Origin: Brevundimonas sp.
Lineage (GTDB): Bacteria; Pseudomonadota; Alphaproteobacteria; Caulobacterales; Caulobacteraceae
Direction: 5' to 3'
NCBI RefSeq assembly: GCF_016463485.1
Contig: NZ_JAEMRD010000004.1
Coordinates: 14,055-69,790, forward strand
DNA length: 55,736 nucleotides
Part shown: one piece after another, positions 44,699 to 52,358 of the stretch
Layout: every line of letters starts with the position of its first letter
Position numbering within the stretch: the first letter of the stretch is position 1
Translations under genes and position numbers: made by a program
Notes under the pieces: generated by a model
The model's database searches: none
Seen by the model: the letters and a program-made list of their open reading frames with translations, nothing else
What the model was told of the DNA's origin: nothing

Positions 44699-45949
44699 AT
44701 GCGGATTCTCCAGCCCGATCAGGCCGTCCTCGACCATGTCGCAGCGGCCGAAGCCACGATCGTGGGCCGCACGATCGACTGGGCCGAGATCAACTCCGGC
44801 AGCCGCAACACCGATGGCCTGAACGCCGTGCTCGACATCCTGGACGCCCAGGGTCGCCGCCTGCCCGCCGAGGTCATCCGCATCCCGACCCAGGGCTCCA
44901 CCACCGTCGGTGACGATGGCGCGGTGCAGGCCGTCGCCCACGCAGACGCCCTTCGGATCACTGCCCGCGCGTCCGCCCCCATCCAGGTCGTCCTGACCGG
45001 CCACTACGACACCGTCTTCCCGGCCGATAGCCGCTTCCAGTCGGTGACCACGCGCTCCGACGGTGCCCTGAACGGTCCCGGCGTCGCCGACATGAAGGGC
45101 GGGATCTCGGTCATGCTGGCTGCGCTGGACGCCTTCGAGACCCACCCCGACCGCGCCAACCTCGGCTGGACCGTCCTGCTCAGCCCCGACGAAGAGATCG
45201 GCTCCCCCGCCTCCGCCCCCCTGCTGGCCGAGCTCGGTGCGGCGGGCCACGTCGGCATGACCTATGAGCCCGCGCTCGCCGACGGCACCATGGCGGGGGC
45301 CCGAAAAGGCAGCGGCAACTATCACCTGATCGTCACCGGCCGTGCCGCCCACGCCGGCCGCGCCTTCCACGAGGGGGCCAATGCCATCGCCGGTGCCGCC
45401 ATCATCGCCGCCGCCCTTCACGCCCTGAACGGCCGCCGCGAAGGCGTCACCGTCAATGTCGCAAAGATCAGCGGCGGCGGGGCCCTGAACGTCGTCGCCG
45501 ACAACGCCGTGGTCCGCTTCAACGTCCGCGTCCCCGATGCGCAATCCGCCGCCTGGATCACCGACGCCGTCGCCGAGATCGTCGCTGCGCCCCCATTCGA
45601 GGGCCTGACGCTGGACCTGCACGGCGGCATGACCCGCGCGCCCAAGCCGATGGATGCGTCGCAGACCGCCCTGTTCGAGGCCGTCCGAGCCACGGGTGCT
45701 TTGCTCGGCCAGCCCATCGCCTGGACCCCGTCCGGCGGCGTCTGCGAGGGCAACAACCTTCACGCCGCCGGCCTGCCCAACATCGACACCCTCGGCGTCC
45801 GTGGCGGCGACATCCATTCGGACCAGGAGTTCGCCTGGCCCGACAGCTTCGTCGAGCGGGCCCAGCTGTCGGCTCTGATCCTGTGCAAGCTGGCCACCGG
45901 CGAGATCGACGCGCACGAACTGAAACGCCTGCGTCTGGAGACGATGTAG
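44699..45949 (+). CDS. M20-family metallohydrolase in the ast operon
   Basis: A 416-residue zinc peptidase/deacylase of the carboxypeptidase G2 group. Metal ligands and catalytic residues are visible: LTGHYDTVFP, NGPGVADMKGGISV, LLSPDEEIGSPAS and the late GGDIHSDQEFAWPDS. A dimerisation insert holds SGNYHLIVTGRAAHAG. Its stop directly abuts the astA ATG, so it is part of the arginine succinyltransferase operon. No astE is in the window; this enzyme could hydrolyse N-succinylglutamate or another N-acyl amino acid. That is inference from position. Confidence 0.88.
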   Translation: MRILQPDQAVLDHVAAAEATIVGRTIDWAEINSGSRNTDGLNAVLDILDAQGRRLPAEVIRIPTQGSTTVGDDGAVQAVAHADALRITARASAPIQVVLTGHYDTVFPADSRFQSVTTRSDGALNGPGVADMKGGISVMLAALDAFETHPDRANLGWTVLLSPDEEIGSPASAPLLAELGAAGHVGMTYEPALADGTMAGARKGSGNYHLIVTGRAAHAGRAFHEGANAIAGAAIIAAALHALNGRREGVTVNVAKISGGGALNVVADNAVVRFNVRVPDAQSAAWITDAVAEIVAAPPFEGLTLDLHGGMTRAPKPMDASQTALFEAVRATGALLGQPIAWTPSGGVCEGNNLHAAGLPNIDTLGVRGGDIHSDQEFAWPDSFVERAQLSALILCKLATGEIDAHELKRLRLETM

Positions 45950-46957
45950 ATGCTCGTCGTCCGCCCCGCCGGTCCCGCCGACCTCGACCATCTGCTGGAG
46001 CTCGCCATCCTGTCGGGCCCCGGCTTCACCAGCCTGCCCGAAGACCCGGACCAGTTGACCGATCGCCTGGACCTGAGCCGCGACAGCTTCACCGGCAGCC
46101 TTCCGCCCCAGGAACGCTGGTACACATTGATGCTCGAGGAGAGCGACACCGGCGACGTCGACGGCATAGGCAGCGTCAAGGCCGCCGTCGGCCTGAAACG
46201 CCCCTTCTTCTCCTATCGGGTGGTCAACAACGCCTCGTCCTCGCCCTCGCTGGACATCAAGATCGAGCATCAGACCCTCGTCCTGGTCAACGAATGCACC
46301 GGCTGGTCCGAGGTCGGCTCCCTGTTCCTCAAGGCCGACCGGCGAAAGGGCGGGGCCGGCCGTCTGCTCAGCCAATCCCGCTACATGTTGATCGGCGCCG
46401 AGCCCGAGCTGTTCGCCGAGACCGTCCTGGCCGAGCTAAGGGGCGTCTTCACCCCCGACGGTGCCTGCCCGTTCTGGGACCATGTGGCCCACAAATTCTT
46501 CCCGATGGAGTTCGACCAGGCCGACATGATGACGGGCTCCACCGACAAACAGTTCATCCTCGACCTGGCCCCCCGCCACCCCATCTATGTCAACCTGTTG
46601 CCCGAGGCCGCGCGCGCTGTGATCGGCAAGGTCCATCCGCAAGGCGTCCCGGCCATGGCCCTGCTGGAGAGCGAGGGCTTCCGCCCCAACGGCCTGGTCG
46701 ACATCTTCGACGCCGGCCCGACCGTGTCCTGTCCCCGCGACCACATCCGCACCGTCCGCGACGCCCGCCGCATGACCGTCGCCATCGCCCCAGAGGTCGA
46801 GGCCGAACTGCCGTCGCTGATCTCCACCGACTGCGTCGGCGCGTTCCGTGCTGTCCGCCAACGCGCATCGCTGGATGGCGACATCGCCACCCTGTCCTCC
46901 GAAACCGCCGACGCCCTCAGGGTCCGCGCGGGCGACACGATCAGGGTAAAGACGTGA
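45950..46957 (+). CDS. astA: Arginine N-succinyltransferase
   Basis: First committed enzyme of the arginine succinyltransferase pathway: succinyl-CoA plus arginine gives N2-succinylarginine. It is 335 residues. VVRPAGPADLDHLLELA, GFTSLPEDPDQL, ECTGWSEVGSLFLKADRRKG, GRLLSQSRYMLI, FWDHVAHKFFPMEFDQADMM and SEGFRPNGLVDIFDAGPTV are all family blocks, in order. The ATG follows the hydrolase stop with no spacing, implying coupled translation. A 189-bp palindromic element separates it from astD. Confidence 0.96.
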   Translation: MLVVRPAGPADLDHLLELAILSGPGFTSLPEDPDQLTDRLDLSRDSFTGSLPPQERWYTLMLEESDTGDVDGIGSVKAAVGLKRPFFSYRVVNNASSSPSLDIKIEHQTLVLVNECTGWSEVGSLFLKADRRKGGAGRLLSQSRYMLIGAEPELFAETVLAELRGVFTPDGACPFWDHVAHKFFPMEFDQADMMTGSTDKQFILDLAPRHPIYVNLLPEAARAVIGKVHPQGVPAMALLESEGFRPNGLVDIFDAGPTVSCPRDHIRTVRDARRMTVAIAPEVEAELPSLISTDCVGAFRAVRQRASLDGDIATLSSETADALRVRAGDTIRVKT

Positions 46958-46960
46958 CGT

Positions 46961-47149
46961 TCCTTCCCCCCTTGCGGGGGTCGAGGGAGAGCGCATCGCG
47001 ATCGACCGAGGTGGCTCGCGGAGCGAGACGGATGGGGGGTGTCCACCACCTGTCTGATCTCAGTCTCGCCCCCCTCTTCCACGCCCGATATCACCCCCCA
47101 TCCGTCAGGCTCCGCCTGCCACCTTCCCCCGCAAGAGGGGGAAGGGGAG
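46961..47149. repeat. Palindromic element inside the ast operon, about 189 bp
   Basis: Perfect 15-base inverted arms (GACGGATGGGGGGTG at 47027-47041 and its complement at 47092-47106) lie inside outer arms of the TTCCCCC-TTGC-GGGGG type (46964 on, and 47123-47146). Layout and end sequences match the element at 43521-43727. It fills the gap between astA and astD, without an open frame. In RNA it would form a long branched hairpin. Confidence 0.78.
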
Positions 47150-47156
47150 TTTCAGC

Positions 47157-48572
47157 ATGACCCACTTCCAATCTACCAACCCCGCCACCGGTGAAACCGT
47201 CTGGGAAGGCGCCTCGGCCTCTCCCGCCGATACCGCCGCCGCCGTCCAGGCCGCCCGCGCCGCCTTCCCTGACTGGGCCGACCGCCCGCGCCAGCACCGC
47301 ATCGACGCGATGAAGCGCTACCAGACCGCCCTGAAAGCCCGCGCGCCCGAGATCGCCGAGGCCATCAGCCGCGAAACCGGCAAGGCCCTGTGGGAGACCA
47401 CCGCCGAACTCGGCTCCATGGCGGGCAAGGTCGATATCTCCATCCGCGCCTATGACGAGCGCACCGGCGAGCGCACGGCCCAGACCGCGTTCGGCTCGGC
47501 CACCCTGCGTCACCGCCCGCACGGGGTGGCGGCGGTGCTGGGCCCGTTCAACTTCCCCGGCCACCTGCCTAACGGCCATATCGTGCCTGCCCTGCTGGCG
47601 GGTGACACCGTCGTGTTCAAGCCGTCCGAGGAGACCCCTCACACCGGCGCACTGATGGCAGAATGCCTGGCCGAAGCCGACCTGCTCGACGGCGTGTTCA
47701 ACATCATCCAGGGCGGTCGCGACACCGGCGCCGCCCTGCTGGACCAGCCGATCGACGCCCTGATGTTCACCGGCTCGGGCGCGGCCGGCGCCCATTTCCG
47801 CAGGACGTTCGCCGACAACCCGCACGTCATCCTGGCGCTCGAACTGGGCGGCAACAATCCGCTGGTGGTCTGGGATGCTGCGGATGTGGAAGCCGTCGCC
47901 GGCCTCGTGGTCCAGTCCGCCTTCGTCACCACCGGCCAGCGTTGCAGCTGCGCCCGCCGTCTGATCGTCCCCGAAGGCCCCGCCGGGGACGCCGTGATCG
48001 AGGCCGTGAACGCCATGGTCGAGCGGCTGATCTTCGCCCCCTGGGATTCGACACCAGAGCCTTACGCAGGCCCCCTGATCTCACCACGCGCAGCCGACGC
48101 TGCCCTCGCCGCCCTGCAACAGCGCATCGACCTCGGCGCAAAAATCATCCGCCCGTCCGGCCCCATTGATGGCCTGTCCGGCGCCTTCGTCCTTCCCGCC
48201 ATCATCGACGTCACCGGCGTCCCGGTCCCCGACGAGGAAATCTTCGCCCCCTTCCTGTCGATCACCCGCGTCCCGACCTTCGACGCGGCGATCCAGGCCG
48301 CCAACGCCACCCGCTACGGCCTGTCCGCCGGGCTGATCTCCGATGACCCCGTTAACTGGGACAGCTTCATCCGCCGCATCCGCGCGGGCGTCGTCAACTT
48401 CAACCGCCCGACCACGGGCGCGGCCGGGGACATGCCCTTCGGTGGCCTGGGCGACAGCGGCAACCACCGCCCCAGCGCCTGGTACGCCGCCGACTACTGC
48501 GCCTATCCGGTGGCAAGCTTCGAGGCTGGAGCGGTGAAGAACATCGAGGGCGAGATGCGGGGATTGCGGTGA
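47157..48572 (+). CDS. astD: N-succinylglutamate 5-semialdehyde dehydrogenase
   Basis: Fourth step of the pathway: NAD-dependent oxidation of succinylglutamate semialdehyde to succinylglutamate. It is 471 residues. The aldehyde dehydrogenase core is clear: LGPFNFPGHLPNGHIVPALL, VVFKPSEETPHTGALM, FTGSGAAGAHFRR, the catalytic Glu in LALELGGNNPLVVWD and catalytic Cys in VTTGQRCSCARRLIV. ACPFGGLGDSGNHRPS-like DMPFGGLGDSGNHRPSAWY closes it. GGGGAG lies before the ATG, at the end of the palindromic element. It overlaps astB by four bases. Confidence 0.95.
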   Translation: MTHFQSTNPATGETVWEGASASPADTAAAVQAARAAFPDWADRPRQHRIDAMKRYQTALKARAPEIAEAISRETGKALWETTAELGSMAGKVDISIRAYDERTGERTAQTAFGSATLRHRPHGVAAVLGPFNFPGHLPNGHIVPALLAGDTVVFKPSEETPHTGALMAECLAEADLLDGVFNIIQGGRDTGAALLDQPIDALMFTGSGAAGAHFRRTFADNPHVILALELGGNNPLVVWDAADVEAVAGLVVQSAFVTTGQRCSCARRLIVPEGPAGDAVIEAVNAMVERLIFAPWDSTPEPYAGPLISPRAADAALAALQQRIDLGAKIIRPSGPIDGLSGAFVLPAIIDVTGVPVPDEEIFAPFLSITRVPTFDAAIQAANATRYGLSAGLISDDPVNWDSFIRRIRAGVVNFNRPTTGAAGDMPFGGLGDSGNHRPSAWYAADYCAYPVASFEAGAVKNIEGEMRGLR

Positions 48573-49900
48573 CCGCCGTAGAAGCCAATGCCGACGGCCT
48601 GATCGGCCCCACCCATTCTTATGCAGGCCTGTCCCCCGGCAACCTCGCCTCCGGCCGTAACAAGGGCGACGCCTCCAACCCGCGCGCCGCCGTCCTGCAA
48701 GGCCTGCAGAAGATGAAGCGGCTCGCCGACCTCGGCCTGCCCCAGTTCGTCCTGCCGCCGCACGAACGCCCCGACATACCCTTCCTGCGCACTCTCGGCT
48801 TCACGGGCTCCGACGCCCGGGTGCTGGAACAGGCCTGGAAGGACGCCCCCGCCTTCGCCGCCGCCGCCTGTTCCGCCTCGCCGATGTGGGCCGCCAATGC
48901 CGCGACGGTGACGCCCAGCGCCGACAGCGCCGACGGCCGCGTCCACTTCACCCCCGCCAACCTCGTCACCAACCTGCACAGGTCGCTGGAACACGCCCAG
49001 ACGAAGCGGTCGCTCCAGGCCCTGTTCCAGCACCCCGACCACCACGCCGTCCACGACGCCCTGCCGTCCGTCGCCCATCTGGCCGACGAGGGCGCCGCCA
49101 ATCACGTCCGCCTGTGCGCCGATCACGGTGAGCCGGGCGTCAACCTGCTGGTCTGGGGCCGCGACGCCTTCGAGGCCTGGGACGGCCCCTTCCCCGCTCG
49201 GCAGACGCGCCAGGCCAGCGAGGCCGTCGCCCGTCGCCACGGCGCGTCAGGTGTCGTGCTGGCCCAGCAGTCCCGCGCCGCCATCGCGGGCGGCACCTTC
49301 CACAATGACGTCGTCTGCGTCGGCGCGCTCGACACCCTGTTTCACCATGACCTCGCTTTCGAGGACACGGCCGCCACCCACGCCGCCATCTGCGCGGCTG
49401 CACAGGGGTTCGAGCCGATCTTCGTCGAGGTCTCCTCCGCCGACCTGCCGCTGGCGGACGCCATCTCCAGCTATCTGTTCAACTCCATGCTCGTGCGGCT
49501 GCCCGGCGAGGACCGCCTGACCCTGATCTGCCCGACCGAGACGGAAGCGAACCCTCGCGCCCACGCCGTCGCCCAGTCGCTGGCCGCCTCCAACGGATCG
49601 ATCGGCCGGGTCGAATACGTCGATGTGCGCCAGTCGATGCGCAATGGCGGTGGCCCGGCCTGCCTGCGCCTGCGCGTCGTCCTGACCGAGGCCGAGCTCG
49701 ACGCCGTCTACGATCCGATGCGGATGAACGACAACCTGTTCGGCGTCCTGAACGCCTGGGCCGGCGAGCATTACCGCGACCGCCTGGCCCCCGCCGACCT
49801 CGCCGACCCGGCCCTGCTGGTCGAGACGCGATCGGCACTGGACAGCCTGACCGCCATCCTCGACCTTGGCGGTTCCTTCTATCCGTTCCAGCGGACCTGA
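48569..49900 (+). CDS. astB: N-succinylarginine dihydrolase
   Basis: Second step of the pathway: hydrolyses succinylarginine to succinylornithine, CO2 and ammonia. It is 443 residues. The N-terminus EANADGLIGPTHSYAGLSPG, with NLASGRNKGDASNPRAAVLQ after it, is diagnostic. Later LCADHGEPGVNLLVWG, RAAIAGGTFHNDVVCVG, SYLFNSMLVRLPGEDR and MRNGGGPACLRLRVVL (catalytic cysteine) are present. The GTG start overlaps the astD stop (GTGA). astC is not in this window and must be elsewhere. Confidence 0.96.
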   Translation: MTAVEANADGLIGPTHSYAGLSPGNLASGRNKGDASNPRAAVLQGLQKMKRLADLGLPQFVLPPHERPDIPFLRTLGFTGSDARVLEQAWKDAPAFAAAACSASPMWAANAATVTPSADSADGRVHFTPANLVTNLHRSLEHAQTKRSLQALFQHPDHHAVHDALPSVAHLADEGAANHVRLCADHGEPGVNLLVWGRDAFEAWDGPFPARQTRQASEAVARRHGASGVVLAQQSRAAIAGGTFHNDVVCVGALDTLFHHDLAFEDTAATHAAICAAAQGFEPIFVEVSSADLPLADAISSYLFNSMLVRLPGEDRLTLICPTETEANPRAHAVAQSLAASNGSIGRVEYVDVRQSMRNGGGPACLRLRVVLTEAELDAVYDPMRMNDNLFGVLNAWAGEHYRDRLAPADLADPALLVETRSALDSLTAILDLGGSFYPFQRT

Positions 49901-49904
49901 CCCG

Positions 49905-50339
49905 ATGGCGTCCAACCCGATCCTCATCACCGGGGGTGTGCTCAGCGCCGCAGCCTCGGTCCTGCACCTCGCCGTCATCATCGGCGGCCCTTCCTGGTAC
50001 CGGTTCTTCGGCGCGGGCGAAGGCATGGCGCGGATGGCCGAGCGCGGCGACTGGAGAGCCGCCGCCATCACCGTCGGCATCGCGGGCGTACTGGCGCTCT
50101 GGGCCGCCTACGCCTTTTCCGGTGCGGGTCTGATCGCCCGCCTGCCCCTGCTCAGGACGGGGCTGGTGGTCATTTCGGCCATCTATCTGGTGCGCGGCCT
50201 GCTGTTGATTCCTGCGCTGTTCATGAATCAGGGCGGCGTACAGCCCTTCGTCCTGTGGAGCTCGCTGATCGTGCTGGCCTATGGCCTCGCCTATGCCGTC
50301 GGGACCTGGATCGCCTGGCCGGGACTGTCCACGCGATGA
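49905..50339 (+). CDS. Hypothetical membrane protein at the end of the ast operon
   Basis: A 144-residue inner-membrane protein with four predicted helices: about residues 5-24, 47-68, 78-102 and 112-136. The loops contain SWYRFFGAGEGMARMAERGD. No enzyme motif is visible and the family is not recognised. It starts four bases after astB stops, with no hairpin between, so it is very likely part of the ast transcript. A role in arginine uptake or sensing is possible but unsupported. A perfect 9-bp hairpin follows 33 bases after the stop. Confidence 0.75.
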   Translation: MASNPILITGGVLSAAASVLHLAVIIGGPSWYRFFGAGEGMARMAERGDWRAAAITVGIAGVLALWAAYAFSGAGLIARLPLLRTGLVVISAIYLVRGLLLIPALFMNQGGVQPFVLWSSLIVLAYGLAYAVGTWIAWPGLSTR

Positions 50340-50372
50340 CCTCTGCGGGTTAAGGTTCGGCTCGTCCGACGC

Positions 50373-50393
50373 CTCGAAGTTGCAAACTTCGAG
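50373..50393 (+). terminator. Hairpin after the ast operon
   Basis: CTCGAAGTT-GCA-AACTTCGAG is a perfect 9-bp stem with a 3-base loop, 33 bases after the stop of the last ast-operon gene. There is no T run, so it may stabilise the RNA end or terminate weakly. Confidence 0.45.
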
Positions 50394-50460
50394 CCACCAC
50401 TCCCTTGCCGCATAAGCGATTGCAGGTTTCTCGGCCTCTCGAACGCGCCCAGGTATCCAG

Positions 50461-50902
50461 CCCCGCTATACTGCTGCCTGTCCCGTCGCGGGGAAGGGCG
50501 CAAGGCCTTGCGATCTTGTTGCGGCGGGGGTGTGTGGAGCGGGATCGGACCGGGGGATGCCGGCGCAGTTCTTTCGAGAGCTGCGTCGCCCCGGACCGTC
50601 AAAGGGTCTGGCGCAGAGAGTCGGATCGTTCAGGGGATGACGTCGCAAGGGCGTCACCTTCCCGCCGGGGGCGCGGTAGCGGCAAGGGGTTAACACCCCC
50701 GCTGGTTCGGGAGACCGAGCCGTACAGCTCCCGGAAAACCGCGCACGCGGAGCGTCTGTCTTTCGCCGAAACGGTAATCACTACCCCTATTCCGGGCGGA
50801 GGCCCGGACGCTCCGCCGGCCCTTCCATCACCGTCGCGAAAGCAGACGGCGCAGACGCGCGTCTGGAATCGACTATGCTGAACCGAAACCCGGAGGCGTC
50901 CC
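50461..50902 (+). promoter_or_regulatory. Structured leader RNA candidate upstream of the KgtP-like gene
   Basis: The 563-bp gap 50340-50902 has no convincing full-size gene but is rich in strong stems on the plus strand. GGACCGGGG (50547-50555) pairs with CCCCGGACC (50589-50597) around a UUCG-capped hairpin (50564-50585). Stem a, 50704-50709 with 50716-50721, and stem b, 50708-50713 with 50728-50733, exclude each other. Further palindromes are at 50499-50512, 50791-50808 and 50852-50865. A 27-codon ORF lies within. A TATACT at 50467 may be a -10 box. This is the layout of an attenuator or riboswitch; I recognise no known class. Confidence 0.55.
50557..50640 (+). CDS. Candidate leader peptide (uORF, 27 aa)
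   Basis: ATG 50557 opens a 27-codon frame, MPAQFFRELRRPGPSKGLAQ then RVGSFRG, ending at TGA 50640. A run GGGGG precedes the ATG directly, so the Shine-Dalgarno is poor. The peptide has five arginines, encoded by CGA, CGT, CGC, AGA and AGG; the AGA and AGG codons fall near the stop. Translating ribosomes would melt the UUCG-capped hairpin that lies within the frame. It could be a sensing or stalling peptide, or a chance ORF. Confidence 0.35.
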   Translation: MPAQFFRELRRPGPSKGLAQRVGSFRG

Positions 50903-52207
50903 TTGTCCACGTCCGCATCGACTGCTGAGCCCATGACCCCCGCCCGTCGCCTGCGCAACATCGTCGGCGGGTCGGCCGGCAATCTGGTCGAGTGGTTCGA
51001 CTGGTACGCCTATGCGGCCTTCACCCTGTATTTCGCACCGCTGTTCTTCCCGGCGGCCAGCGACACGGCCGAACTGCTCCAGGCCGCCGCCGTCTTCGCC
51101 GTGGGCTTCCTGATGCGCCCGGTCGGGGCCTGGATCATGGGGGTCTATGCCGACCGCAAGGGGCGCAAGGCCGGGCTGACCCTGTCGGTGACCCTGATGT
51201 GTACCGGTTCGCTGATCATCGCCTGCACCCCGACCTATGCCACTATCGGCATATTCGCGCCCGGCCTGCTGCTGCTGGCGCGGATGCTTCAGGGGCTCAG
51301 CGTCGGCGGCGAGTACGGGTCGTCGGCCACCTATCTGTCCGAGATGGCGACTGCCAGGCATCGCGGCTTCTGGTCCAGTTTCCAGTACGTCACCCTGATC
51401 TCGGGCCAACTTTTGTCGCTCGCCCTGTTGATCCTGCTCCAGAACACCCTGACCGAGGCCCAGTTGTCGAGCTGGGGCTGGCGCGTGCCCTTCTTCGTCG
51501 GTGCCGGCTTGGCCGTCGTGGTCTTCTGGCTGCGGCGTCGCCTCGACGAGACCTCGGCATTCGTGGCAGAGGACACCCAGAACGCCCTGCGTTCCAGCGC
51601 CCTGCTGCTGTTCGTGAAACACCCGAAGGAAGCCCTGCTGGTCATGGGCTTGACCGCCGGGGGGACGCTGGCCTTCTACACCTACACGACCTACCTGCAG
51701 AAATTCCTGACCAATACGGCCGGCTTCCCCAAGGCCACGGCGACCGAGATCAGCGCCGCCGCCCTGTTCGTCTTCATGCTGATCCAGCCCGCCGTCGGCG
51801 CCCTGTCGGACCGGATCGGCAGGAAGCCGGTGATGATCGCCTTCGGGGTGCTGGGGGTGCTGTGCACCGTTCCGATCATGACAACGCTCGCCACCACGAC
51901 CAACCCGCTCACGGCCTTTGCGCTATCGCTGGCGGCCCTGGTCATCGTCTCGGGCTATACGGCCATCAACGCCGTGGTGAAGGCCGAGCTGTTCCCCGCC
52001 CACATCCGCGCCCTGGGCGTCGCCCTGCCCTATGCCATCGCCAATGCGGTGTTCGGCGGTACGGCCGAATACGTCGCCCTGAAGTTCAAGCTGGAGGGCA
52101 TCGAGAGCGCCTATTTCTGGTACGTCACGGCGATGATCGGGGTGTCATTGCTGGTGTTCGTCTTCATGCGGGACACGAAACTTCGCAGCGAGATCGTACA
52201 TGAGTGA
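50903..52207 (+). CDS. kgtP: MFS transporter, MHS family, 2-oxoglutarate permease-like
   Basis: A 434-residue, 12-helix proton symporter very like E. coli KgtP. Shared blocks are GNLVEWFDWYAYAAFTLYF, MLQGLSVGGEYGSSATYLSE, HRGFWSSFQYVTLISGQLLS, FVFMLIQPAVGALSDRIGRK, AELFPAHIRALGVALPYAIA and NAVFGGTAEYVAL. It should import 2-oxoglutarate or related dicarboxylates. The start is TTG at 50903 with GGAGG six bases upstream; ATG at 50933 is in frame but has no such site. The neighbouring ast pathway uses 2-oxoglutarate as amino acceptor, which fits. The long structured leader suggests post-initiation control. Confidence 0.88.
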   Translation: MSTSASTAEPMTPARRLRNIVGGSAGNLVEWFDWYAYAAFTLYFAPLFFPAASDTAELLQAAAVFAVGFLMRPVGAWIMGVYADRKGRKAGLTLSVTLMCTGSLIIACTPTYATIGIFAPGLLLLARMLQGLSVGGEYGSSATYLSEMATARHRGFWSSFQYVTLISGQLLSLALLILLQNTLTEAQLSSWGWRVPFFVGAGLAVVVFWLRRRLDETSAFVAEDTQNALRSSALLLFVKHPKEALLVMGLTAGGTLAFYTYTTYLQKFLTNTAGFPKATATEISAAALFVFMLIQPAVGALSDRIGRKPVMIAFGVLGVLCTVPIMTTLATTTNPLTAFALSLAALVIVSGYTAINAVVKAELFPAHIRALGVALPYAIANAVFGGTAEYVALKFKLEGIESAYFWYVTAMIGVSLLVFVFMRDTKLRSEIVHE

Positions 52208-52217
52208 ACCTCACACT

Positions 52218-52348
52218 CCGTCACCCTCGGGCTCGACCCGAGGGCCGGACCCTCGGCAGGCGGTGCGATGATGCGTTGCGAGGTTGTGCGCCCTATCGCT
52301 GTTCGGCCTGGTCAACGTCCGACCCTCGGGTCAAGCCCGAGGGTGACG
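52218..52348. repeat. Inverted repeat with 27-base arms
   Basis: Arms at 52218-52244 and 52322-52348 are inverted copies identical at 26 of 27 positions. Each arm is itself a hairpin (CCCTCGGG-n5-CCCGAGGG). The element lies between convergent kgtP and phhA and probably serves as a two-way terminator or is a REP-like repeat. Such CCCTCGGGCTTGACCCGAGGG units are frequent in alphaproteobacterial genomes. Confidence 0.85.
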
Positions 52349-52358
52349 GCAACCTTGT

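Noticed and set aside
50405-50881. Open frame of 158 codons on the plus strand in the kgtP leader
   Set aside because: Composition is not protein-like, no Shine-Dalgarno or domain, and it covers strong RNA hairpins; treated as chance in GC-rich DNA.
50340-50902. RNase P RNA, tmRNA, 6S or SRP RNA
   Set aside because: Conserved cores (for example GAGGAAAGTCC of RNase P, or a tag frame coding ANDNFAEE for tmRNA) are not present on either strand.
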